This document shows, piece by piece, positions 16,201 through 30,665 of a stretch of 64,000 nucleotides of DNA. The translations under genes were made by a program, and so were the position numbers. Under the pieces are notes generated by a model. That model had not been told where the DNA came from, ran no database searches, and saw nothing but the letters and a program-made list of their open reading frames with translations. The stretch is from Tillus elongatus (taxonomy: Eukaryota; Arthropoda; Insecta; Coleoptera; Cleridae), in NCBI GenBank assembly GCA_964006375.1, contig OZ023268.1:86923358-86987357 (forward strand), read 5' to 3'. Every line of letters begins with the position of its first letter. Position 1 is the stretch's first letter.

Positions 16201-17088
16201 TGCACTAAACTACAGGAGTTATTTTTTTTAGATAGATAGGTTCAGAATTACGTACTGAATGTAAAAACACAAAATCCTTACAAATTAGGAGGGCGGAAGT
16301 GCCGCCATTTTGAGAAAAACCGTTTCGACCTATATCTCCGTAACCGTGCACTTTAGAGCAAAAATGGTAATGACCTTTATTGTAGATAATTGCATTTCCC
16401 ATTAAATTTTTTTTTCTATCACTCACCGTTTACAACTTATACGACTATTAGCATTCATTTATTGACTTTTTTACATATATCTTTGTTAATAATTGTTTAC
16501 AAAATAAAATGATTATAACTTAACTTTTGAATCGATAAATTTCCTACAATTTTTACTAAAAACTTTTTTTTCTAAAATCAATATTTTCAAAGTTATAACG
16601 CGTTAAATGTTGCACTTTTCAATCGACAAATTTTTCTGGAAATATTTTAGTAAAATGAAGGACAATGACGGTTGAAGCTAAGACTTGGTAAAACATTCTT
16701 CTTGAGACATTTTCTTTCCATAGCTTATATTAGTTTTAGGTTCTTTGCGTAAATGTTGCCAATTTTGACGTTTTAATTCGAGACTTTGACGTTTTGAGGA
16801 AAACCCCAATTTATTTTTCTTTAAATGCCTATAACTTTTTTGTCTTTTGACTTACATAGCTAAATTTTGGTAGGTAACTTACCTATATGGATGTAAACCC
16901 GCCTACCAAATTTGGTTACTTACTTCGTTAATTCTGGAGATATAATTTTTTTCCGAAAGAAAACACAAAATTTTTCGAGAAAACCTTGGCCGATTTTCTT
17001 GGCTAACGAACTCGTCCAAGCCACTTACAAGAGGAAGGTATTTACTAAATTTAATTAAAATCGGCCCATTAGTTTTTGAGTTATCGGT

Positions 17089-17165
<77 letters not shown>

Positions 17166-17654
17166 TGAAACTGACCCCGAATATGTGTTCTAGGGGCATA
17201 ATTAGCGCCTATTTCAAAATTTTTTTTCAAAATTCAAAAGTCGGGGTCTCCTCATTGGTGAATTTTTTTAAAGAAAATGCACTAATAATAATTTTAGATA
17301 AAAAATTGTTAAGTAAAAATTGTAGGAAATTTATCGATTCAATAAGCATTTTATTTTTTAAACAATTATTAACAAAGATATAGGTAAAAGAATCAATAAA
17401 TGAATGCTAATAGTCGTATAAGTTGTAAACGGTGAGTGATACAAAAAAAAATATTAAAAAAAAATATGGGAAATGCAATTATCTACAATAAAGGTCATTA
17501 CCATTTTTGCTCTAAAGTGCATGGTTACGGAGATATAGGTCGAAACGGTTTTTCTCCAAATGGCGGCACTTCCGCCAAGATTTTGTGTTTTTACATTCAG
17601 TACGTAATTCTGAACCTATCTATCAAAAAAAAATAACTCCTGTAGTTTAATGCA
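16201..17654. mobile_element. Element with ~385-bp inverted arms, split by a family M copy
   Basis: The left arm 16201-16585 begins TGCACTAAACTACAGGAG. The right arm, about 17288-17654, ends in the inverse, CTCCTGTAGTTTAATGCA. The arms include a GGCGGCACTTCCGCC-like palindromic segment and are roughly 90% alike by eye. Between them lies the antisense family M copy at 16628-17287, so the foldback is older than, or was the target of, family M. No transposase is present. Confidence 0.8.
16628..17287 (-). repeat. Family M copy with (TA)n at 17093-17162
   Basis: Starts in the middle of the body (TCATTGTCC block) and runs through GAGTTATCGGTGTG, the TA tract and the left part (CCCCGAATATGTGTTC) to about 17287. 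The distal end is missing. Confidence 0.85.
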
Positions 17655-18269
17655 GAAAAAAATTATCTATTGCCTGTAGTATAAGCTCTAGCATGCATAT
17701 TAAGTAGACGTGCCTGGTGGAACATATTGGCCGTTTATATGTTAAGATATTTATCAACCCCATTTTAGATATATCCAATATACAACTTCCGTTTTATTGG
17801 GGGAATCACCTTTTCCATACGCACAAGTTTATAACTCCGCTGACACACATTTCATAGCCTGACGTGATGCAATCATTTATAGCTGTCACACACATTTCGC
17901 TGCGGGCGGTGTTTTGTATGCTGGATGTAATATGTTATTTGATGTGACGTAACACTCACACGGCTGTTTTGCTGTTTTCGAAACGATGTTCAATTTTCTA
18001 TGCGCGATGCGAAACTCTACAGGTGACGGTGTAACAAGAAATCATAAAATTTGAACAGCAGGAGACATTTTTAGTTGTAGTAGACATGTCAAATTTTAAA
18101 AATTGTTTTTTGGGATGTATATGGCATTTACTTTACTGAATGATGATGAATTTCTTAAAAAGTTCCATCCATGTGCTTGCCATAATCAGCACAATCTAAA
18201 GGTGATATCGCCCTGTCATCTCAATCATTAATTATCTGTCTCCAACAGCTCCCTTCATTTCATTGTAAC
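17655..18269. other. No recognised feature
   Basis: No gene, RNA or element end was identified. Confidence 0.3.
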
Positions 18270-18370
18270 GGGTGGGCCATTTAAGATTTGGAATTTGAAT
18301 CGGCTATAAAAAAAACTAATGAATATTTTTCCAAAGTTATGAGTTTATTAGAAAAATTGAACCTTTCCAT

Positions 18371-19440
18371 TTAGGAATGGGAGACAACATCATTCAAATT
18401 ACTGCCACGACTAGCCTTACAATACCCAATTCGGTCAGTCCAATTTTTCAGTAAATGTTCGATTGTTTGGGCCTCTATTTCGTCAATGGCAACTTCGATT
18501 TCATGTTTTAGGTCGTCAATCGTCTTTGGATGGTTAGGTCAGGTCAGGTCAGGTCAGGTCAGGTCAGGTTCCAAATCGCAGCTTCAAGCTGGTCAATTGA
18601 CATCAACATTTTGGCTGATTATGCGATTTTTGAAAACAGTGCGCAAAAGATCGATTGTTACGTTGGCTGTGTGGCACGTTGCGCCGTCCCGTTGAAACCA
18701 AATGTCGTCTATGTCATACTCTTCAATCTTGGGAAACAAAAAATCCCTTAGCATGGCGCGGTAACAATCGCCACTCACCGCAACGGCGCTTCCTTGCTCA
18801 TTTTAAAAGAAAAATGGCCCAATAATGTCGCCAGACCAAAATCCGCACCAGACAGTCAATCGTTGTGGATGCATTGGTTTCTCCACGATGACGTGTGGGT
18901 TTTCTAAGCCACAGATATGACAGTTTTGCTTATTGACGTATCCTCCGAAGTGGAAATGAGCTTCATCTGAAAAGATGATTTTTTGGTAAACATGCTCATC
19001 TTCGATCAAGCGGTCTTCGGCCCATTGAGCAAACCGAAAACGCATCGGATGGTCATGCGGCTTCGGCTCTTGCACTAATTGAACGTTGCACGCATTCATA
19101 CTGAGATCTTTATGCAACATTCTTCTCGGAGAAGTGCGTGAAATGTTCAATTCTTGAGAACCATGACGAGTTTTTGTTGATGGGTGTTCACGCACACTCT
19201 GAGCAACAGCAGCGATGTTTTCGGTAGAGCACACTGTACGAGTACGTACACGGGTTGTTTTATCCAACAACGATCCAGCTTCATGAACTCGCTTCACAAA
19301 TTGATCCACAAACTGCGTTTTTGGCTCATCTTTTTATCATTTTTTTATAGTAAATTTCTTACAGTTTATGTAGAAGACTCACCACTTTGGAAATAAGTTT
19401 TTAATATTTCCCAACTTTGTTCAAGCGAAAAGCGACCCAT
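18371..19440 (-). pseudogene. DUF4817/mariner-type transposase, disrupted
   Basis: From ATG at 19440 (MGRFSLEQSWEILKTYFQSG) there are early stops. It then reads well: VKRVHEAGSLLDKTTRVRTR, an HTH region with LNISRTSPRRMLHKDL, and the first catalytic Asp in KIIFSDEAHFHFGGY. WFQRDGATCHTA follows with the second. The third catalytic region (normally SPDLTPLDYFLWG-like) is replaced by a CCTGA pentamer tract, and the C-terminus continues in another frame (KTIDDLKHEIEVAIDEIEAQ) to a stop near 18371. The element can no longer mobilise itself. Confidence 0.85.
18536..18570. repeat. (AGGTC)7 pentamer tract, TCAGG register
   Basis: Six AGGTC units and a final AGGTT. Read in another register it is a TCAGG repeat, the telomeric unit of many beetles. 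It sits where the transposase's third catalytic motif should be, so expansion of a local CCTGACC is as likely as any telomeric origin. Confidence 0.9.
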
Positions 19441-19551
19441 TTCATAAATGTCAAACATAAAACTAACATTCTGTCACATCGGAAATGTCATCAAACCTTC
19501 CAACCTCAAAATAACCTATAGTTCCAATTGCAAGCGTTAAATGGCCCACCC

Positions 19552-20004
19552 TTTGGCTGTCATATCTCATTAGTTGTGTCAGCTCTTCAAAAAAAAAAAA
19601 AATTCTTTGACCTGCCTATTTCCTTTTTCCAAGTATGTGGCCTTTAAATAATGTTGCCAGATTATGTCGCAGGATATGTTCAATACATTTTGCCTGCCTC
19701 CGTCCAATTTCTTTCAAAAAGCATAATTTTCCCTCACCTCTTCTAGCACCATTATTCCCCGCCTCTTTTTCCTTGTTCACATACCACAAATTATTGATGA
19801 CTTTGATAACGGGCAAAGAAACAAATAGTTAACACAGAATTAATAAAACTCTGACAATAACTTATATTAGAACGTAGTCACTCAGCCGCTTTAGTAGTAT
19901 ACTACCGCTAAAAACAAACACAAGCCACCACATATTTTAGTCGAAGATTTTTCACTGTGTTTTATATTGGTAATTTTATAACGATTACACTTACTGTCTT
20001 CGCA
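19552..20004. other. No recognised gene
   Basis: AT-rich. The last part may belong to the 5'-truncated Penelope-like copy that becomes readable at about 20005. Confidence 0.3.
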
Positions 20005-20352
20005 ACGCTTCACTTTTGCAGTACCATTTGTACCTCGAATCACAAAAGGTCTAGATAGCATTTTTAAACAAGCCAATTTGCAACTAAGATTTTCGACAAA
20101 AAATACTTTAAAAAAACTTGCTAGGTAACCCAAAAACAAGGATAATACGGCCAAAATGTCTAAAATTAATGAAATAGGTTGTAAAGATTGTGATCATAAA
20201 TGTGTGGGACAAACAAAAAGATCTATCAGAATTAGATTCAAAGAACATTTAGCTAAGGTTAGATCTTCCGTCGCCCCACATATTTGGGATAATAATCACC
20301 ACGTTAATAAGGACAATCTAAAATTAATAATGTTAGAAAACCAGGACAGCTA
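20005..20352 (+). pseudogene. Penelope-like element: RT C-terminus and GIY-YIG domain (relic)
   Basis: One frame reads VPFVPRITKGLDSIFKQANL and FSTKNTLKKL, the pattern found C-terminal to the RT of Penelope-like elements. After a frameshift at about 20140, IGCKDCDHKCVGQTKRSIRI then RFKEHLAKVRSSVAPHIWDN form a GIY-YIG-type endonuclease with its CxxC-x-CVGQT and R...EH signatures. Most of the RT is missing (5' truncation). A (TA)n run and an untranslated tail shared with the copy at 37.1-37.6 kb follow. Confidence 0.75.
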
Positions 20353-20367
20353 AACGCCTTCGAAAGC

Positions 20368-20825
<458 letters not shown>

Positions 20826-20837
20826 TCACTTTTATTT

Positions 20838-22618
<1,781 letters not shown>

Positions 22619-22734
22619 GATATTTTTTTAAATAAGAAACAAACATACTGACGACCACGATTAAAAACAAAAGCCTGAAGTTAATGCAGTACTTAGACAG
22701 TGTATTCAATAATAACAGTACTTACAATTTTTAG

Positions 22735-23272
22735 TAAATTTTTATTTAAAAAAAATCACTAATAGGGGGGTATCGATGGTGAGACTGCAAAATGAGCGCG
22801 AACTAGGACCCCAAGAACCCATATCCGGGGTCAGTTCAATTTTTATATGTTTTGGCAAGTGCCTTTTATTTATTATTGGCTTGGATGAGTTCGTTAGACA
22901 CGAAAATCGGTCAGGGTTTTCCGGGAAAATTTTGAGTTTTCTTTCGAAAAAAAGTTTTTTCTCCGAAAATTACAAATCTGTTTTAATAAAATTTAACGGA
23001 TATGTTGCCTTGGGAGAGATATTACTACGTACCAAATTTAACTTTCTAAATTTATAGAAAGTTGAGTTATTTAAATTTTGAGTTTTATTTTGAAAAAAAA
23101 TTTTTTCTCCGAAAATTACAAACTTATTTTAATGAAATATGGTGGGTATCTTGCCCTAGGAAAGAACTTATACCTACCAAAATTAAACTCTAAGTTTATA
23201 GAAAATGCCGTTATTCAAATTTGAAGCATTTAATAAAAATCCACTACCATAACGCACTTGCTGCGTCCCGAA
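22735..23272 (+). repeat. Family M, short subfamily B, no microsatellite
   Basis: Same left and right ends as the long form (AATGAGCGCGAACTAGGACC; CATAACGCACTTGCTGCGTCC), but only about 540 bp with a different middle. TTTTATATGTTTTGGC replaces the TA tract and CACACC block. The copy at 40300-40831 is the same subfamily. Confidence 0.85.
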
Positions 23273-24033
23273 CTTTTGTTATCTTAAGCTTGTGTCGTTA
23301 AAATAGTACTAAACATCTGCTATCCAGAAATCAACCTACTGGCATGACGTAAAAATATATTAGCTCGAGTTCTTGTACCGTCATGGGTTTCTTCCTTTAT
23401 TCATTTAACATAAATTTATCATCTATGATATTATAATACCACCTTTCTACATTTTGTTTATTTCGTAACTTTCACGGCTCAGTTGTCAGTCATTTTAAAT
23501 TCGGTTGTAAAAAACGTGATTGGCCAACAAAAATACCCCTTATGCTTTAGTTGATGTTTCGTTTATTTTAGAGCGGTTAATGTTATGTCCCAAATTTCGA
23601 AATCCTCTCATTTATTAAAAGATTTCCGTTACAGCTTTATGAACACTACACAAAAGAGTGGCGGCCTAATACAGTTTCACTGATATATGTTTTAAAAAGC
23701 CTGGGAGAAATATTTTATCTGCATTTACATACACTAAAGCATCCTTTGCTCCCTTGATTACAGAAGAGATTACCATAAAAGGACGACGACAGATTAAATT
23801 ACTGAAAAAATATACGAATCCCTTCATTGCGAAATGAAATTAGCGTTTCTGCCATAGATAATTGCCTTACTTTTTTATATTTTTATCCTTCCTTAACACA
23901 CACAATAAGGGTCCATAATTAAAGAAAATATATTTGTTATTGTTTAATTTTAAACAGATACTCTACATTCATATTTGTAAGTCATACACAGAGTTTAATT
24001 TCTCTACTAGCACTACCACTTGTAAACAGTATA
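23273..24033. other. No recognised feature
   Basis: No gene, RNA or element end was identified. Confidence 0.3.
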
Positions 24034-24330
24034 CAGGGTGTAGCTCCTATGACGCCTCGGACCATCGCTTCCCTATCATACAAGATATTGAAAAAAATTC
24101 TAAGAACAAAACTGCGCACAATTACAAACGCTATGTTTCTAAAATATTTCTTGCCACCAGTGCCGTGCGGTATGCCAGTGGCGTATCAAACTTATGTTTT
24201 TTTAATGAACTCCCTATATTTTATTGCATATTTGGAAAGTACTCGAAGAGTATTTATTTTTTTGTGAAACATGTTATACCCCTAACTTCAGTGGTTTCAC
24301 TGTTAAAACATTTTATCCTCACAGTGCGAC
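24034..24330 (+). mobile_element. CAGGGTGTAGC transposon end (partial)
   Basis: CAGGGTGTAGCTCCTATGAC after TA, then sequence matching the inverted fragment at 14300-14447. It is probably truncated by the following family M fragment. I found no right end. Confidence 0.55.
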
Positions 24331-24339
24331 CATACTCGT

Positions 24340-24557
24340 ATAAACATATAAAAATATTGAAACTAACCCGGGGGGGTTAATTGGCTAATTAGGAGGCCTA
24401 ATTGGGGATCATTTAAAGAATAATTTTTTTTTAATTCAAAAGCCGGGATCTCCTCATTTGCAAATTTTTTTAAAAGAAAATTCACTAAAAGACATATTTT
24501 CTATTAAAAAAAAAGAATGAAAATTAACTACCATAACGCACTTGCTGCGTCAAGACT
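24340..24557 (-). repeat. Family M left-part fragment plus a terminal fragment
   Basis: 24340-24490 is the left part in antisense (TGACCC-like block to AAAATTCACT). 24515-24557 holds a sense copy of the end CTACCATAACGCACTTGCTG. The middle is deleted. Confidence 0.75.
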
Positions 24558-24562
24558 TTTAG

Positions 24563-25932
<1,370 letters not shown>

Positions 25933-25953
25933 GAGTTTTTATTGCTACGTTAC

Positions 25954-26199
25954 CTTGGCGTCGGTTTTTCTCAGTGGCTTGCGCTTCTCGTGCCTCTGTA
26001 CAAATATTTCCCTATTTTTGTAGTTGGTGTATATTGTTTCGTGAAGCATAAGCGACGTGTCGGTTTTATACACTAGTTGATGCGTTACCAACAACAAGGT
26101 ATATACACAACGAGGATTTCTACACGAAATTATTGCGGGTGATAAGTCCGGTGTCATCATTACCAACCAGACGTATGCAGGGGAAGCATGCACAACCTC
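25954..26199 (-). CDS. Candidate internal coding exon, product unknown
   Basis: A 246-nt open segment (82 codons, phase 0 at both edges) is preceded by a good acceptor, TTTTTTCCTTAG|GAGG, and followed by a donor, AAG|GTAACG. Codons are richer in G+C than the neighbourhood. The translation starts EVVHASPAYVWLVMMTPDLS and ends with a basic stretch, VQRHEKRKPLRKTDAK. It has no transmembrane run or motif I can name. The presumed downstream intron begins straight into a family M copy. The splice sites are judged by eye; it could be a chance frame. Confidence 0.45.
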
Positions 26200-26274
26200 C
26201 TAAGGAAAAAATCTCGATCCTAACTTTTGGAAATAAAGGTAATGGTGACTGTCTTTTTATTACGGGAGTGTGCT

Positions 26275-26424
26275 ATGCTTAGATTTTTAAAAATCCTGAT
26301 ATTAGCATTATCGCTAAGCAACGTGCAGCCACTCTCTAACGTCAACATGTCAGCATCAAGAATAAACGTCCCGGGAAGCTCACAAAGTGACACCCTTTGT
26401 GAGCTTCTGCATTATAATGATTGA
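26275..26424 (+). CDS. Short ORF with signal-peptide-like start
   Basis: ATG at 26275 gives a 49-codon frame starting MLRFLKILILALSLSNVQP. This has a basic n-region and hydrophobic core like a secretion signal; it continues to a stop at 26424 without cysteines for a knottin-type fold. It contains the 13-bp hairpin at 26375-26407. There is no homology support, and chance is a serious alternative. Confidence 0.2.
   Translation: MLRFLKILILALSLSNVQPLSNVNMSASRINVPGSSQSDTLCELLHYND
26375..26407. other. Perfect 13-bp hairpin, 7-nt loop
   Basis: GAAGCTCACAAAG and CTTTGTGAGCTTC are exact reverse complements around TGACACC. It could be the terminal hairpin of a Helitron-type element or a structured RNA element. 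No CTRR end follows at the usual distance. Confidence 0.6.
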
Positions 26425-27151
26425 CTCCATGTCGCCAATACATCAAGGTTTGCTTGTTTGTTGGAGAAATCTTACAACATCAACATTACCATCCTGACTT
26501 CTTTCCATACGATTTTCATAGGTTTGTCCCTTTAAAGATTGACTAAAAGGGCGAAAGTTCAACTCTGACGCTAAGGTGGAATTTTCTGTTAGAAAATGGT
26601 TACGTAAATAGCGCCGAGGATTTTACCAGCAGAGAATCGATGTATTAGTGCGACAGTAGGACTTGTGTCATATTGGTTAAGGCGACTTCTTTTGGTTGAA
26701 TAAAATTGCTCTACAGCCACTAAAAGGATTTCTGTTGAGCCATCCTCGTAGATTTTAATTAAAAGGATGTTTGGCTCTGATAGGATAATTGATATTTAAA
26801 GTTTAAAGTGGCTCTACTACCGATGAACCAAATTATCAAGTGGTGGCAGTCTACTTGAAACTATTCAGATATACTGTACATTGTCAGTATGGTGGCTTCG
26901 AACCTATTTAAACTTTGCTACTGCACATAAATCTCAGGCGTGAGTGGATATTTAGATTAGAAATCAATATTCACGTTACCAGCGAAATTGATAAACATGG
27001 ATAAATTGTTTTGGTACTAGGAAACTTCTTAATAATACATTAGGTAAATTTGATTTATATACGTGAACAACTAAACCGACATCTGATAAGACGGTTGCCT
27101 GAGCTTAAAGTTAGGCATCTTGTTATGATATGGTGAATAATACTTAAAAGT
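26425..27151. other. No recognised feature
   Basis: Unique-looking sequence, no supported gene. Confidence 0.3.
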
Positions 27152-27390
27152 CTGGACGCAGCAAGTGCGTTATGGTAGTAAATTTTCATAAAAATGTTTT
27201 TAAAATCAAAGCTGTCATTATTTAATGAAAGTTTTCAAATTTGGTTGCCCATATAGTAGAAACAATGTACCATATTTCATCAAAATAACTTTATTGTTTG
27301 AAAAAGTACAAACTTTTTCCGAAAATGAACTTAAAATGTTTCCGGAAGAACGGGGCTGATTTTTCTGGCCAACGAATGAATAAAGCTCTG
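27152..27390 (-). repeat. Family M end fragment
   Basis: Starts with GGACGCAGCAAGTGCGTTAT and runs about 240 bp inward, then is lost. Confidence 0.75.
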
Positions 27391-27724
27391 TTGTAATATT
27401 TAAGTATTTCGCTTCACAAAATTTTGAGTTTTTCCCAAATTAAAAATAAAATCTGAAATACACGAACTGAAACGGCTTGAGTGGTTAAAGTATGAGGCCA
27501 GAAAAAGACGGAGTAGTCACCTGTCGTGCGTAGATTGATACATATATCACAGGCATACATCATAATGCAACGATAACGTTCACACCCGAACTGTGGCGAT
27601 CCCACCCTAATAACCGCCTTCGGGTATATTCGGATGCGTGGACTTGGAGGGGAAAATAAGGAAATTTTATATTAGCTACTTGAGGTAAAAATCAGATGGG
27701 ATAGTGTATTTTGTTTATTAGTCA
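27391..27724. other. No recognised feature
   Basis: No supported gene or repeat end. Confidence 0.3.
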
Positions 27725-28340
27725 ACTTTCCTTTAAAAAAATCACTAATGAGGAGATCGCGACTTTCGAATTTTGAAAAAAATTCTTCAAATTAGCTAAT
27801 CTGAGGTCGGTTTCAGACTTTATATGTTTATGTGTCACACCGATAACTCAAAAAATAATGGGCCGATTTTGATAAATTTGGTGAGTACCTTCCTTTCGCA
27901 AGTCGCTTGGATAGGTTTGTTAGCTAGGAAAATCGGACTAGTTTTTCCCGGAAAATGTTGCGTTTTCTTTCGGAAAAGTTGTATATCTCCGACAATAACA
28001 AAGTTAGGGTAAACATATTGGGTTCGAGGGTTTATATAATAAAAAGAAAACCATGCATCAAAATTTGAATCTCTACGTCAAAATAAAAAAAAAAGTTATA
28101 AGCTTTTAAGTTTTTATTCTTAAAACGTCAAAAAAGTCGCGACTCGAAACGTCAAAATTGACATGTTCAAGATAGAGAACCTAAATGAATACGGCTATGC
28201 AGCATAAATCTCGTAATAAATTAGAAAGACTTAGGTTTCAGCTACAATCTTCATTGTTCTTTATTTTATTAAATTATTTGCAGATAAATACTAATTAAAA
28301 ATAGACCCTTTATGTGATGCTTTGGTAGCAGTTTCAGTTA
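27725..28340 (+). repeat. Family M copy without microsatellite
   Basis: Left part, then TTTATATGTTTATGTGTCACACCGATAACTC with no TA expansion, followed by about 500 bp of body. It shows what the unexpanded junction looks like. Confidence 0.85.
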
Positions 28341-28419
28341 TTTATTTAATTCTAATAACGAATCAGATTACGTTATTATTTAGCGTTTTTTTTTTCAATT
28401 GGGCAAAGTGAAATTTTTT

Positions 28420-29215
28420 TATGGAGAAACGGTGTTGGTAAGGAGTTTCTCTTTCTATGGACTTCTGTAAGGTGAGTTTTCTTACACTTTGCATTTATAG
28501 CTCCGTTGTAGCATGTTTACCTTGCACAGAACCTCAAATTTTCTTTAGGTCTCTTAACTGTATTGTGGAGTTGAGATCACAGCATTTGTCCGATGTTCAA
28601 GAAAACGGACGATGTGCTAATTTAGCTATAAATATCATTAATATTAAGAAAAAAAAAATGGAAACATCGTTCGTGCCTCGAATAAAGTTCCCTTCGTCAT
28701 TTTAACTTTAAATGTAATTTCCTTCCCCGTTTCGCATCCGTTCAACACATTGGGCACAGAAAATATAGGAATTCACTTAAAATTGTCATTTATAATTGAA
28801 GGAAAAATAAGACTTGTTCTAAGTTTGCAACGAAAAATTTACACAAAATATAATAATTTCTAGACGCTAAAACCTACTGCGACGCTATAATGAAACAACA
28901 ACAAAATAAGACGAAAACCATTTCAGGTTAAGGAATCAAAAAATATTAAAACAGTAAAATAAGCTTTCGTACTCCAAAAAAAAAACAAGATTCTTATAAG
29001 GCGTAATACAATAATGCCTAATAGTCCATGGCAACAGTACATGTCATATTCAACTGACAAATTATGTTGACAAATGTCAGATCTACTTTCAAAGTGACAT
29101 GTAAATAAGTATTTTGTTTTCTGACATTTGTAATACAAATATAGGCACGCTCTTCTTCTTACATTTATATATATTTTTGGCCATCACAATTCTACTCATA
29201 GAGTTGGATACAATT
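28420..29215 (+). repeat. Family P repeat, order B-A
   Basis: 28430-28610 (block B, with TTAGGTCTCTTAACTGTATT) resembles 38420-38630. 28920-29215 (block A, with AATATTAAAACAGTAAAATA and TTTTTGGCCATCACAATT) resembles 38046-38338. The block order is opposite in the other copy. No coding capacity was recognised. Confidence 0.7.
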
Positions 29216-29870
29216 TTAGTGACTTATAAATTTTGAAAAGATTTCTTTAAATGAGCGCGAACTAGGCCCCATAGAACCCATATCCGAGTTAGTTTCAGTT
29301 TTTATGTGTTTTCATATATACAGGGTGACGCATTTCTAGGGTAAAGCTCAATATATCCATTATTATACAAGATATGAGAAAAATTTTTATATGTTAATTA
29401 TACGATGTCTGGAGCTGCATATTATAAAATTATTTTTACAATCGCAGGTGGCCCATTAGTCGCTGGTGATACATTTTTTTTCCCTAATCGAACACGCCTT
29501 ATATTATTGCAATTTTTGCATTTTTCATCGAAAGATAATGCATGTTTGTAAGAAAATATATTGTCAGCAAGTGCGTTATGGTAGCGATTTGTCATAAAAT
29601 GTTTCTTTCTATAGCTTAATTTTCTACTAACCTAAGGTTCGTTGGCCAGAAAAGCAGTTTTTTGGGCACATTTTAAGTCCATTTTCGGAACATTTGTGTA
29701 CATTTTTAAACAATAAAGTTATTTTGATTAAATATGGTACATTGTTTCTCCTATATAGGTTATACTGGTAACCATATATGATGCAACCTTTCTTAAAAAA
29801 AATATATTTCCCATTAAAAACATTTTAATGAAAATTCACTACCATAACGCCATTGCTCCGTCCAGACATT
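29216..29870 (+). repeat. Family M variant copy
   Basis: The left part passes through TTTTCATATATACAGGGTGACGC directly to the distal body and ends CTACCATAACGCCATTGCTC at about 29868. It shares the ACAGGGTGACGC junction with the copy at 10.8 kb, defining a subtype. Confidence 0.8.
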
Positions 29871-29922
29871 TTTTTATTCTGGTTTAAAAGTTCTATTTCG
29901 ATGTTAAGTTAATGATTGTATG

Positions 29923-30014
29923 TTGCTTTTAAAATTGATAACTAAAGAATAATAACGCATTTTGTTTATTTATTATGGTTTGACAGTTCTGTTTTGAGGT
30001 TAACTGGTAAATGC
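29923..30014 (+). repeat. Direct repeat flanking the tandem retrozyme, left
   Basis: About 92 bp with AACTAAAGAATAATAACG and GTTTTGAGGTT, repeated in the same orientation at 30693-30785 with roughly 15% differences. Part of it is also present at about 29881-29922. Confidence 0.75.
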
Positions 30015-30296
30015 TTGTCATTGAAGTAGATATAACAACTTGGTTCTAATTGTTGCGAGAATGCATCTAGCCTTACATACTTTGTCCCTATATTGGGGTA
30101 GAAATGGGCCAGGGCTGACAATTTTCTAAATTGTTAGTTAGTTGTATACAGTCTCTATTTTTTTAACACTTTGTGTTATTTGGAGCTGGCGTGACAACAT
30201 ACTACTTGGTTCCGCAACTAGGTGGCGGCACGTCCACCACTCAGTGTTGAAAGGCTGGCTATACTATAGCCGTATTACTTTAGTTGCATTTTTGAT

Positions 30297-30359
30297 ACAA
30301 TTAGTATGCCGTACCGAAGAGCTCTAATGAGGGCGAAACCGGTCTACGGTTCTAATTGT
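30297..30359 (+). ncRNA. Type I hammerhead ribozyme, unit 1
   Basis: Hand fold. Helix I has an outer part, ACAATTAG (30297-30304) with CTAATTGT (30352-30359), and an inner part, CCGTA (30309-30313) with TACGG (30345-30349), separated by a TATG/TT internal loop. The core CCGAAGA (30314-30320) matches CUGANGA with U4 replaced by C. Helix II is GCTCT (30321-30325) with AGGGC (30330-30334), loop AATG. GAAA (30335-30338) is followed by a minimal helix III, AC/GT, around CG. Cleavage is expected after C30344 (GUC). Confidence 0.75.
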
Positions 30360-30602
30360 TGCGAGAATGCATCTAGCCTTACATACTTTGTCCCTATATT
30401 GGGGTAGAAATGGGCCAGGGCTGACAATTTTCTAAATTGTTAGTTAGTTGTATACAGTCTCTATTTTTTTAACACTTTGTGTCATTTGGAGCTGGCGTGA
30501 CAACATACTACTTGGTTCCGCAACTAGGTGGCGGCACGTCCACCACTCAGTGTTGAAAGGCTGGCTATACTATAGCCGTATTACTTTAGTTGCATTTTTG
30601 CT

Positions 30603-30665
30603 ACAATTAGTATGCCGTACCGAAGAGCTCTAATGAGAGTGAAACCGGTCTACGGTTCTAATTGT
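30603..30665 (+). ncRNA. Type I hammerhead ribozyme, unit 2
   Basis: Same fold 306 bp downstream. Helix II is GCTCT with AGAGT instead of AGGGC, so a U-G pair becomes U-A and a G-C pair becomes G-U; five pairs remain. The core is again CCGAAGA. Cleavage is expected after C30650. Confidence 0.75.

Larger units (their letters stand above)
18270..19551. mobile_element. Mariner-type DNA transposon, 1.28 kb
   Basis: Terminal inverted repeats GGGTGGGCCATTTAA (18270-18284) and TTAAATGGCCCACCC (19537-19551) enclose one minus-strand transposase gene. The size is right for a complete element. I could not identify a convincing target duplication at the exact tips. Confidence 0.85.

Noticed and set aside
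30142..30633. Two identical 61-codon ORFs in the 306-bp units as a duplicated gene
   Set aside because: They are repeated because the unit is repeated. The frame has no domain features, and the ribozyme structure explains the conservation better.
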